Below are positions 53,022 through 61,295 of a stretch of DNA of 64,000 nt, in pieces. Origin of the DNA: Phyllobacteriaceae bacterium (lineage in GTDB: Bacteria > Pseudomonadota > Alphaproteobacteria > Rhizobiales > Rhizobiaceae); contig PAPF01000012.1 of NCBI GenBank assembly GCA_002708825.1, forward strand, positions 1-64,000, in the 5' to 3' direction. How positions within the stretch are numbered: the stretch's first letter is position 1; each line of letters begins with the position of its first letter. The translations under genes were made by a program, and so were the position numbers. The notes beneath the pieces were generated by a model, which did not search any database, was not told where the DNA came from, and was given only the letters and a program-made list of their open reading frames with translations.

Positions 53022-53744
53022 TCAGCGCCGCCACATGGTCACCGGTGTGCCGTCGGCAAGTGTTCCGGAAAAGTAGTTGACCCCGTCGCGGTTGAGCAGC
53101 CCGACCGCGGACCCGTTGGCCGACTGGAGCGCCAGTTGCGCGTCATATCCGGTGAAGGAGTAGCCGAGAGCGAAGCTGGCCGCCGAGGCGATCAGCGGAT
53201 TCGAACAACTCACATTCCCCACGCGTCCGCCCTTGGCGTCCTTCAATCGGTAACCGCTTGTGCGGAAATAGCCGACCGGTACGAGACCCGTGCTTGTCGC
53301 GATATCGATCTCGCATCCGCATTCGGGCGCGCCGTCCGTGACGAGCCATTTGCCGTGAAGATCCTGTTCGGTGCGGATCGCCTGCACGGCGACCGCGCTG
53401 CCGACGGCTCCGCCGAGCGGTCCGGCGATATTGGCGGCAATGCTTGAAATGGCATTGCGTCCCACATTGCGGGCCACGTTCTTGCCGACCGCATTCTGCG
53501 CGAAGTCAGCGCCCTTGTTCGGCTTTGGCGGCGGCCCGCCGGCCACTTGTATGGCGCATTGCGCCGCTGTTGCCGGCCGGCTTGCCGCATAGGCGGTAGC
53601 GGTCGGGGCAGTCCCGGCCGGTGCCGTCCGTTGGGCCCCCGTCCCGGATGCCGTCACGGCCAGTCCCGACTGGCCTTCGCTCGCCGACTGGCAAGCCCCC
53701 AGTGCCAGCACAGCCGCCAGCACCCCGAAAGTCGCTTGTCTCAT
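53022..53744 (-). CDS. lipoprotein with glycine-zipper and AprI/Inh-like domain
   Basis: 240 aa. Lipobox LGAC with Cys18. Residues ~90-125 (NAISSIAANIAGPLGGAVGSAV) look like a glycine zipper. The C-terminal ~115 residues (GKWLVTDGAPECGCEIDI, later SCSNPLIASAASF and a GLLNRDGVNYFSG end) resemble the beta-barrel of AprI/Inh protease inhibitors. It is probably in the outer or inner membrane facing the periplasm. Its target is unknown. Confidence 0.75.
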   Translation of the reverse strand: MRQATFGVLAAVLALGACQSASEGQSGLAVTASGTGAQRTAPAGTAPTATAYAASRPATAAQCAIQVAGGPPPKPNKGADFAQNAVGKNVARNVGRNAISSIAANIAGPLGGAVGSAVAVQAIRTEQDLHGKWLVTDGAPECGCEIDIATSTGLVPVGYFRTSGYRLKDAKGGRVGNVSCSNPLIASAASFALGYSFTGYDAQLALQSANGSAVGLLNRDGVNYFSGTLADGTPVTMWRR

Positions 53745-53844
53745 TCCTGATCCCCTGCCTTCGCCCCGGCACGAACATTAGACGAAGCTTTAGGATCATT
53801 CCACTACGCCGAAAGGCGAAATGATGAGTCCGCGATCGGCTTTT

Positions 53845-56784
53845 TCAGTGGGCCTCGTCCCAGTTCTTCGCCGCCCTTGCGTCCACCTGGAGCGGAACGG
53901 AAAGGTCCACGGCCGGAAGGGAGGCATTCTCCATGACCTCGCGGATGACCGCGATGGCGTCCGGCGCGGCGGATTCCTCCACCTCGAAGATCAGTTCGTC
54001 ATGCACCTGCAAGAGCATGCGCGCCGGTGATTTCGCTTCTTCCAGCGCCGGTTCCATGCGCACCATGGCGCGCCGGATGATGTCGGCTGCGGACCCCTGG
54101 ATCGGGGCGTTGATCGCCGCGCGCTCGTTGAAGGCGCGGATGGAGGGGTTTGACGCCGTGATGTCGGGATAATGCGCCCGCCGCCCGAAGATCGTTTCCA
54201 CGTAGCCGTTTTCGCGCGCAAAGGCCTTGGTCGCCTCCATGTAGTCGCGAATGCCGGGGAAGCGGGTGAAATAGGTCTTGATGTATTCCGACGCTTCGCC
54301 GCGCTCGATGCCGAGCTGGTTGGCGAGCCCGAAGGCCGAAATGCCGTAGATGATGCCGAAATTGATTGCCTTGGCACGCCGGCGCACCTCCCCCGGCATG
54401 CCTTCGACGGGAACGCCGAACATTTCGGACGCCGTCATGGCGTGAATGTCCATGCCTTCGGCGAAAGCCTTCTTCAGTTGCGGAATGTCGGCGACATGGG
54501 CGAGGACCCGCAACTCGATCTGGCTGTAGTCGGCGGAGATCAGGACATTGCCCTTTTCGGGGATGAAGGCCGTGCGGATCTTGCGCCCTTCAGCCGTCCG
54601 GACCGGAATGTTCTGCAGGTTCGGTTCCGAGGATGACAGCCGCCCCGTGGTCGTGGACGCCAGCGCATAGGACGTGTGGACGCGCTTCGTCTCCGGGTGG
54701 ATGTAGCCTGGCAGGGCGTCCGTGTAGGTCGATTTCAGCTTGGTGAGCTGGCGCCAGTCGACGATCTTGCGCGGCAGTTCATGGCCTTCCGCGGCCAGGT
54801 CCTCCAGCACCTGCGCGGTGGTGGACCATTGCCCGGATTTCGTCTTCTTGCCGCCGGGCAGCCCCATCTTGCCGAACAGGATGTCGCCAAGCTGTTTCGG
54901 TGAACCGGGGTTGAAATCCTCCCCCGCCAGGGCACCGATCTCGGCCTCCAGCGCGGCCGCCGATTGTGCCAATTCGCCGGAAAGCCGGGACAGGATCTGC
55001 CGGTCGACCGACACGCCGCGCTCTTCCATGCGCGCCAGCACATGCACCAGCGGCCGCTCAAGCCGTTCGTAAACGCTGACGAGGCCCTCCGCGGTCAGGC
55101 GGGGTTTGAGCACCTGCCACAGCCGGAGCGTGACGTCGGCATCCTCGGCTGCATAGGCCGTGGCCTTGTCGATGGCCACCAGGTCGAAGGTGACAGCGGA
55201 TTTGCCCGAGCCGGCGACGTCCTTGTAGGCGATGGGCGTGTGGCCGAGCCAGCGTTCGGCCAGCGTGTCCATGCCATGCCCGCCCTTGCCGGCATCCAGC
55301 ACATAGGACATGAGCATCGTGTCGTCATGGCTCACGACCTCGATGCCGAGGCGGTGAAGCACGACGAGATCGTATTTCAGGTTCTGCGCGATCTTGAGGA
55401 CGGAGGCATCCTCCATCAGCGCCTTGAGCGCGGCCAATGCCTGCATTCCGTCGACCTGATCGCCGGCCAGTCCGCCACCCAGCAGGTCGTCCTGGCCTGT
55501 CCGGTGCTTCAGCGGCACGTAGGCCGCTTTTCCGGGCGAGAGCGCCAGCGAAAAGCCCACCAGTTCGGCCTGCATCGGGTCGAGAGATGTCGTCTCGGTG
55601 TCGATGGCCACCAAGCCCTGGTCGCGGGCCGCGGCAAACCAGGCCTCCAGGGTCGCCATGTCACGGATCGTCTCATAGGCGGAGGTGTCGATGGATGCTG
55701 TCGCGGCCCGTTCTGCCCGCGCCGCCGCCAGTGCCGCCGGCATCCCGTCACCCGCCCCGGCTGGCCCGGCTGCGGGCCTGTCCGTCCCGGTCCCTGCCGC
55801 GGCGGAGGCGGGAAGACCCGGATCGAGATCCGGTCCGTGAGCCTGTGCACCCCATTCCGCCTCCACATGGGCGGGCTCGACGGCGGAAGCGTCCGCCCCG
55901 GTTTCCTCCGCCACCCGCCGCGTCAGCGAGGTGAACTCCATGGCCTTGAGGAAGGCGATCAGCTTCGGCCCGTCCGGTTCGTCCAGCGCCAGCGTATCGA
56001 GCGGATCGAGATCCGGCACATCGTTCTTCAGCCGCACCAGTTCGCGCGAAAGCCGCGCCTTGTCGGCATTGGCGACGATGTTTTCGCGCCGCTTGGCCTG
56101 CTTGATCTCGGAGGCCCGCGCCAGCAGCGTATCGAGATCGCCGTATTCGTCCAGAAGCTGCGCCGCCGTCTTCGGACCGATGCCCGGCACACCGGGGATG
56201 TTGTCGACCGAATCGCCGGTCAGCGCCTGCAGGTCGATCATCTTTTCGGGGCCGACACCCCATTTCTCGATCACCTCCGGCACACCGATCTGCCGGTCCT
56301 TCATCGGGTCGTACATCGACACCCGGCCGTTGACGAGCTGCATCAGGTCCTTGTCGGAGGAAATGATGGTGGCGTCGCCACCGGCCTCCGCCGCAAGCCT
56401 TGCATAGGTGGCAATGATGTCGTCGGCCTCGTAGCCTTCCATCTCGATGCAGGGCAGGCCGAAGGCGCGGGTCGCCTGGCGGATCAGCCCGAACTGCGGC
56501 ACCAGGTCCTCCGGCGGCGCCGAGCGGTTGGCCTTGTATTCGTCGTAGAGGTCGTTGCGGAAGGTCTTGGACGAATAGTCGAAGATCACCGCGAAATGCG
56601 TCGGCGTCACGCCCACATCCGTGTCGCGCGCCTGTTTCAGGAGCTTCCACAGCATGTTGCAGAAACCGGACACCGCGCCCACCGGCAGCCCGTCGGATTT
56701 GCGGGTCAGCGGAGGCAGCGCGTGATAGGCGCGGAAGATGTAGGCCGAGCCGTCGACGAGGAAGAGATGATCACCGTTTTTCAT
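53845..56784 (-). CDS. polA: DNA polymerase I
   Basis: 979 aa from the ATG at 56784; the open frame continues 570 bp further upstream but that part is antisense to another gene. 5'-3' exonuclease domain (~1-300: FLVDGSAYIFRAYHALPPL, VPGIGPKTAAQLL). A Pro/Ala/Gly-rich linker is ~305-365. The 3'-5' exonuclease domain has DTETTSLDP (~400), NLKYDLVVL and YAAEDADVTL, so proofreading looks intact. Polymerase motifs: A ISADYSQIELR (~720), B RRRAKAINFGIIYG (~775) and C LQVHDELIFEV (~930). Confidence 0.96.
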   Translation of the reverse strand: MKNGDHLFLVDGSAYIFRAYHALPPLTRKSDGLPVGAVSGFCNMLWKLLKQARDTDVGVTPTHFAVIFDYSSKTFRNDLYDEYKANRSAPPEDLVPQFGLIRQATRAFGLPCIEMEGYEADDIIATYARLAAEAGGDATIISSDKDLMQLVNGRVSMYDPMKDRQIGVPEVIEKWGVGPEKMIDLQALTGDSVDNIPGVPGIGPKTAAQLLDEYGDLDTLLARASEIKQAKRRENIVANADKARLSRELVRLKNDVPDLDPLDTLALDEPDGPKLIAFLKAMEFTSLTRRVAEETGADASAVEPAHVEAEWGAQAHGPDLDPGLPASAAAGTGTDRPAAGPAGAGDGMPAALAAARAERAATASIDTSAYETIRDMATLEAWFAAARDQGLVAIDTETTSLDPMQAELVGFSLALSPGKAAYVPLKHRTGQDDLLGGGLAGDQVDGMQALAALKALMEDASVLKIAQNLKYDLVVLHRLGIEVVSHDDTMLMSYVLDAGKGGHGMDTLAERWLGHTPIAYKDVAGSGKSAVTFDLVAIDKATAYAAEDADVTLRLWQVLKPRLTAEGLVSVYERLERPLVHVLARMEERGVSVDRQILSRLSGELAQSAAALEAEIGALAGEDFNPGSPKQLGDILFGKMGLPGGKKTKSGQWSTTAQVLEDLAAEGHELPRKIVDWRQLTKLKSTYTDALPGYIHPETKRVHTSYALASTTTGRLSSSEPNLQNIPVRTAEGRKIRTAFIPEKGNVLISADYSQIELRVLAHVADIPQLKKAFAEGMDIHAMTASEMFGVPVEGMPGEVRRRAKAINFGIIYGISAFGLANQLGIERGEASEYIKTYFTRFPGIRDYMEATKAFARENGYVETIFGRRAHYPDITASNPSIRAFNERAAINAPIQGSAADIIRRAMVRMEPALEEAKSPARMLLQVHDELIFEVEESAAPDAIAVIREVMENASLPAVDLSVPLQVDARAAKNWDEAH

Positions 56785-56917
56785 GGCTGACACGATTAAG
56801 CGCAAATGCCGCCAAGGTCCATTGCCACGGCTCCCGTTTTCATGCGCTGCCCCTTGATTGAAGGCGTGTCCGCCTGCATTCTGGTGTTGTGCGGAAATCG
56901 GGACTGGAGGGGGCATC

Positions 56918-57358
56918 ATGGCCGAGCGCGTGCGACTGGAATTCACCGGGGCGCAGAAGGATGCGCTGGCGCGCGCGGCAAGGTCCAACGCGGTCGCCGC
57001 CCTCGCGCTGGCCGGCGTGATGTTCGCTCTTCTCTGGTGGATGCAGGGTGACTGGCGCATGGCGCTGATGAAGGCGGCCTTCATGCCGGTGGTACTGGCG
57101 GCCCACCTGGGTCTGTCGCTGTTCCTGTCGAACCTGCCGCGCAACCCGGCCGTCCGCCTCGGCGCGGTTGCGTTCACGAGCCTCACCTTTGCCTGTTCTA
57201 TGCTCATCTTCTTTATTGCACCGGACAAGTCGGTGGCTGAGTTGATGACACAGTTCTGGATGAGCCTCCTGATCATGGCCGCAATGCTCGGCGCAACCGA
57301 TCTCGTCACGCGCGGACGCTGGATGGAAAAATGGTTTGCCGTCGGGGTTCCCAAGTAA
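56918..57358 (+). CDS. inner-membrane protein, unknown function
   Basis: 146 aa from the ATG at 56918 with GGAGGGGG upstream. There are four hydrophobic segments (~23-42, 50-70, 80-102, 112-132). No recognised family. It is divergent from polA, with 133 bp between the starts. Confidence 0.7.
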   Translation: MAERVRLEFTGAQKDALARAARSNAVAALALAGVMFALLWWMQGDWRMALMKAAFMPVVLAAHLGLSLFLSNLPRNPAVRLGAVAFTSLTFACSMLIFFIAPDKSVAELMTQFWMSLLIMAAMLGATDLVTRGRWMEKWFAVGVPK

Positions 57359-57679
57359 CCGCGCGGCCGATCACGGCAACGTTACGAACCTTTAATGTTC
57401 GTGCCCTTGTTTCGCCGCTTTCATCTTCCCAAATGTTGGTCATCGGCAAGCAATAATGCCGCGTCCGGATAAATGGCCCGTCCCCCGCCTGATCCGGATG
57501 AACGGGTGGCAGTCCCAATCCCCCTCTCCGGGCTGCCGCTGTTTTCAAAAGGCCGCCGTGGTTCCCCCCTCCACCACGGCGGCCGGTTTGTCTCCGCACC
57601 CGATTTGCTCCCCCGTCTTTCGCAGCGCATTCGCAACGTCTAACCTGCACCCCAGTGCATGATGATTTGCGAGGACCTG
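57359..57679. other. intergenic region carrying the small-RNA candidate
   Basis: About 320 bp without a protein gene. The left half is AT-richer (57380-57460) and could hold a promoter. The right half is taken by three successive hairpins described as the ncRNA candidate at 57455-57592. A GAGGAC ribosome site for the peptidase gene lies at 57671-57676. Confidence 0.6.
57455..57592 (+). ncRNA. candidate small RNA with three C-rich hairpin loops
   Basis: Hairpin 1: TCCGGAT/ATCCGGA (57464-57498), loop with CCCGTCCCCCG. Hairpin 2: GGCAG-CCC/GGG-CTGCC (57508-57537), loop AATCCCCCTCTCC. Hairpin 3: an 11-bp stem GGCCGCCGTGG/CCACGGCGGCC (57551-57584), loop TTCCCCCCTCCA, then GGTTTGTC. Loops rich in C that could pair with Shine-Dalgarno sequences are a feature of several rhizobial sRNA families. 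I recall one of them, alpha-r7, lying beside polA in Sinorhizobium. Strand is inferred from loop composition. The 5' end is a guess. Confidence 0.5.
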
Positions 57680-59071
57680 ATGAGTGACATCGCCCCCGTG
57701 CTCGACGCGATCGACGCCCGGCTTGAAGATTCCGTCGAACACCTGTTTGACCTGATCCGCATTCCCTCCATCTCCACCGATCCGGCCTACAGGGACGAGT
57801 GCCGCCGGGCGGCCGGATGGCTGGTTGAAGACCTGCGCTCCATCGGCTTCGAAGCCTCGGTGCGTGACACCTCCGGGCATCCCATGGTGGTCGCCCATCA
57901 CGAGGGCGCCTCGCCCGACGCGCCGCATGTGCTCTTCTATGGCCATTACGATGTCCAGCCGGTCGACCCGGTCGAGCTTTGGGAAAGCGGCCCCTTCGAG
58001 CCGGCCATCGCCACGCGCAACGGGCGAAAGGTCATTACCGGGCGCGGCGCCGCCGACGACAAGGGCCAGCTCATGACCTTCGTGGAAGCGGCCCGCGCCT
58101 TCAAGGCCGTGCATGGCAGCCTGCCTTGCCGGGTCACGATCCTGTTCGAGGGCGAGGAGGAGTCCGGCTCTCCATCGCTCAAGCCATTCCTTGAGGCCAA
58201 TGCCGGCGAGTTGAAGGCCGATTTCGCCCTCGTCTGCGACACCAACATGTGGGACCCGCAGACACCAGCCATTTCCGCCGGCCTGCGCGGCCTGGTCGGC
58301 GAGCAGATCAAGGTGAAGGCGGCCAGCCGCGACCTCCATTCGGGTTACTACGGCGGCGCGGCGGCCAATCCGATCCACATCCTGACCCGCATCCTGGCCG
58401 ACCTGCACGATGCCGCCGGCCGCATCACCATTCCCGGCTTCTATGAAGGCGTGAACGAGACCCCGCCGGAAATCCTTGAGATGTGGAACGGGCTGAACCG
58501 GACACCGGAATCCTTCCTCGGCGAGGTCGGCCTGTCGGAACCGGCCGGCGAGACCGGCCGCACGCTGCTCGAAATGATCTGGGCGCGCCCGACGGCGGAG
58601 GTCAACGGCATCTGGGGCGGCTATACGGGCGAGGGCTTCAAGACCGTGATCCCGGCGGAGGCCTCGGCCAAGGTCTCCTTCCGGCTGGTGCACGACCAGG
58701 ACCCGGCGGCGATCCGGACCGCCTTCCGCGATTTCGTGCGCGCGCGCATTCCTGCCGACTGCTCGGTGGAATTCGAGGAGCATGGCGGGTCCCCGGCCAT
58801 CCAGTTGCCCTACGATTCCCCGCTTCTGCAAACCGCGCGCGGCGCCCTGTCGGATGAATGGGAGACGGATGCGCTGATGATCGCCATGGGCGGGTCCATC
58901 CCCATCGTCGGCGATTTCCAGCGGATGCTGGGCATGGAATCCCTGCTCGTCGGCTTCGGCCTCGGCGACGACCAGATCCACTCGCCCAACGAGAAATACG
59001 AACTGGCCTCCTTCCACAAGGGCCAGCGCTCATGGGCGCGCATCCTCCACGCCCTGGCGCAAGGCGGGTGA
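57680..59071 (+). CDS. M20/M25/M40-family metallopeptidase (dipeptidase-like)
   Basis: 463 aa from the ATG at 57680. Di-zinc site: FYGHYDVQP (~90-98) with His and Asp, GRGAADDKGQ (~121-130) with the bridging Asp, EGEEESGSPSL (~156-166) with the catalytic Glu, and a C-terminal His in DQIHSPNEKYE (~432-442). It resembles dipeptidases of the CNDP type. Cytosolic. It is followed 4 bp later by a GNAT gene. Confidence 0.93.
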   Translation: MSDIAPVLDAIDARLEDSVEHLFDLIRIPSISTDPAYRDECRRAAGWLVEDLRSIGFEASVRDTSGHPMVVAHHEGASPDAPHVLFYGHYDVQPVDPVELWESGPFEPAIATRNGRKVITGRGAADDKGQLMTFVEAARAFKAVHGSLPCRVTILFEGEEESGSPSLKPFLEANAGELKADFALVCDTNMWDPQTPAISAGLRGLVGEQIKVKAASRDLHSGYYGGAAANPIHILTRILADLHDAAGRITIPGFYEGVNETPPEILEMWNGLNRTPESFLGEVGLSEPAGETGRTLLEMIWARPTAEVNGIWGGYTGEGFKTVIPAEASAKVSFRLVHDQDPAAIRTAFRDFVRARIPADCSVEFEEHGGSPAIQLPYDSPLLQTARGALSDEWETDALMIAMGGSIPIVGDFQRMLGMESLLVGFGLGDDQIHSPNEKYELASFHKGQRSWARILHALAQGG

Positions 59072-59075
59072 CGCG

Positions 59076-59564
59076 ATGGGCGCGTCCGACACGAAGGCCC
59101 ATGTCCGCCTGGCCCGTCAGGGCGATGCGCGGGCGGTGCTGGCGCTGCAGGACGCGCTTTTCCCTGGCGATCCGAATAGGCTTGGACCCGAACAGCTAGC
59201 CCGGCCGGGCGCCGACAAGCGTGTCCTCGTCCTCGTGGCCGAACTGGGGGACGAGGTTGCGGGCTTCCTCGTGTTGCGTGACCGCTCCGCCCGGCTATGG
59301 ACCAGTGTCGATTTTGTCGGCGTGGCCCCGTGGGCGGCAAGCAGGGGCGTGGGCACCGCACTTGTGCGGGCGGCCTGCCGCTTCGCGCCGCGTCCGGTGC
59401 TCCGGCTCTTCGTGCGCCCGTCCAACGCGCCGGCACGCGCCCTTTACGCGCGACAGGGTTTCCGCCATACCGCGACACGCAAGAACAACTATGCCGACGG
59501 CGAGGACGCGATGGTCATGATGAAATGGCTCGGGCCGCGTTTCCTGCGCAGGTGGGCCAAGTGA
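59076..59564 (+). CDS. GNAT family N-acetyltransferase
   Basis: 162 aa. Acetyl-CoA site: VAPWAASRGVGTALVRAACRFA (~88-109), followed by LFVRPSNAPARALYARQGFR (~115-134), motif B of GNAT enzymes. Substrate unknown. Likely co-transcribed with the peptidase before it and the RNase D-like gene 16 bp after it. Confidence 0.9.
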   Translation: MGASDTKAHVRLARQGDARAVLALQDALFPGDPNRLGPEQLARPGADKRVLVLVAELGDEVAGFLVLRDRSARLWTSVDFVGVAPWAASRGVGTALVRAACRFAPRPVLRLFVRPSNAPARALYARQGFRHTATRKNNYADGEDAMVMMKWLGPRFLRRWAK

Positions 59565-59580
59565 ACGGGAAACAGACACG

Positions 59581-60198
59581 ATGACCATCCGCGCCCACAA
59601 GGGAGACCTTCCGGACCTTTCCAACTACCAGGTGGCGGCGGTGGCCATCGACACCGAGACGCTCGGTCTCAAGCCGCATCGCGACCGCCTTTGTGTCGTG
59701 CAGCTTTCGCCCGGCGACGGCACAGCCGATGTGGTGCAGATAGCCAAAGGACAGACATCCGCGCCGAATATAGAGAAGCTGCTGGCCGATACGCAGATCG
59801 AGAAGATCTTTCATTTCGGCCGGTTCGACATCGCCGTGCTCGAAAACGCCTTCGGGGTGCGCGCCAACCCGGTCTTCTGCACCAAGATCGCCTCGCGCCT
59901 GACGCGCACCTACACCGACCGTCACGGATTGAAGGACCTCTGCGCCGAATTGCTCGACGTGCAGCTTTCCAAGCAGCAGCAATCCTCCGACTGGGCGGCG
60001 GACACCCTTTCGCAGGCACAGCTTGAATATGCCGCTTCCGATGTCCTTTACCTTCACAGGCTGCGCGAGGCCATCACGGCGCGGCTGTTGCGCGAGGGCC
60101 GCATGGACATGGCCCGCCAGTGCTTCGATTTCCTCCCCATGCGCGCGCGCCTCGATCTCGCCGGCTGGGACGAGACCGACATTTTCGCCCATAGCTGA
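59581..60198 (+). CDS. RNase D-like 3'-5' exoribonuclease (short form)
   Basis: 205 aa, one DEDDy exonuclease domain: AIDTETLGL (~22-30), FHFGRFDIAVL (~77-87), HGLKDL and YAASDVLYLHRL (~150-161). E. coli RNase D is ~375 aa and carries HRDC domains absent here; short forms are common in alphaproteobacteria. Probably trims tRNA or other RNA 3' ends. Confidence 0.92.
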   Translation: MTIRAHKGDLPDLSNYQVAAVAIDTETLGLKPHRDRLCVVQLSPGDGTADVVQIAKGQTSAPNIEKLLADTQIEKIFHFGRFDIAVLENAFGVRANPVFCTKIASRLTRTYTDRHGLKDLCAELLDVQLSKQQQSSDWAADTLSQAQLEYAASDVLYLHRLREAITARLLREGRMDMARQCFDFLPMRARLDLAGWDETDIFAHS

Positions 60199-60269
60199 CG
60201 GGACCGGCCGGCGCGACGACGGCAGCCGGACCGCATGGTCAGGTCGAGACAGGACATGATGCGATCGAC

Positions 60270-61151
60270 ATGGACAAGGGCCTGACCAGCACGCAATCCG
60301 GGGCGACGACGGGCATCATGCTGATGTGCGCCGGTGTCGCCTGTCTCAGCATCAACGACGCGCTGGCCAAGACCCTGGCCGAGCACTACACCGCGATCCA
60401 GATCCTGTTCATCCGCAATCTCGTTGCATTTCCGCTCGCCGTGCTGATCGTCCTGCGGCTTGGCGGGCGCAGCGGGCTGCATTCCGCCAAGCCCTGGGCG
60501 CATGTCCTGCGCGGATTCATCTGGCTGTGCGCCGCCACCCTGTTCTTCACCGGGCTTGGCTACCTGGGGTTAGCCGAAGCCACCGCGCTGGTTTTCATTG
60601 CCCCGGTCTTCGTGACCGCGCTGTCGGCGATCGTGCTGCGCGAGCAGGTGGGCTGGCGGCGCTGGTCGGCGGTGCTGGTCGGCTTTGCCGGCGTGCTTGT
60701 CGTCGTGCGTCCGGGAACGGCCGCCTTCGAGGCCGTCTCGCTCTTTCCCGTGGCGACGGCATTTTTCTACGCCCTGATGATGATCAGCGCGCGCTGGGTC
60801 GATCCGCGCGAGAGCATGTGGACACTCATGGTCTGGCTGACCGGGGTGGGCGCCGTTCTCAGCGCGCTGCTGCAGCCCTTTGTCTGGGTGACGCCGCGCG
60901 CCGAGGATCTCTGGCTGTTCGCCGCCATCGCGGTGTTCGGCACGGTGGGTGTCACCATGATGACGCAGGCGTTCCGTTTCGCGCCTGCCGCCGTCGTCGC
61001 ACCCTTCGACTATACCGCCCTGCTCTGGGCCACGCTGATCGGCTGGCAGGTCTGGGGCGAGATCCCCGACACGCTGACCTATGTCGGCGCCGCCATCATC
61101 GTCGCGTCCGGCATCTACATCGTCATCCGCGAGCGCCATGCGCGGGAATGA
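60270..61151 (+). CDS. EamA/DMT family transporter
   Basis: 293 aa with ten hydrophobic segments in two EamA repeats. LGYLGLAEATALVFIAPVFVTALSAIVLREQVGWRRW (~94-130) is the typical end of repeat one, and YTALLWATLIGWQVWGEIPD that of repeat two. It exports or takes up small metabolites; substrate unknown. Confidence 0.9.
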   Translation: MDKGLTSTQSGATTGIMLMCAGVACLSINDALAKTLAEHYTAIQILFIRNLVAFPLAVLIVLRLGGRSGLHSAKPWAHVLRGFIWLCAATLFFTGLGYLGLAEATALVFIAPVFVTALSAIVLREQVGWRRWSAVLVGFAGVLVVVRPGTAAFEAVSLFPVATAFFYALMMISARWVDPRESMWTLMVWLTGVGAVLSALLQPFVWVTPRAEDLWLFAAIAVFGTVGVTMMTQAFRFAPAAVVAPFDYTALLWATLIGWQVWGEIPDTLTYVGAAIIVASGIYIVIRERHARE

Positions 61152-61295
61152 TCGTGCCCGGACTGGATAAACTTGCCCGCTTGCCGCTTACCGTTTCCTC
61201 ACCATGGACTTAACCGCCCCTTAAATCGCCCGAATTAGGGTGTTGTCCATGACCCGCGGAACAGACGGGACGTGCAGGGCAAGGCGGGATATTTC

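Noticed and set aside
54964-56790. 608-codon open frame on the plus strand
   Set aside because: Antisense to polA, whose motifs are complete on the minus strand.
56785-57354. 190-codon N-terminal extension of polA
   Set aside because: Conserved PolA sequence begins at MKNGDHLFLVDGSAY; the extension is opposite a better membrane-protein gene.
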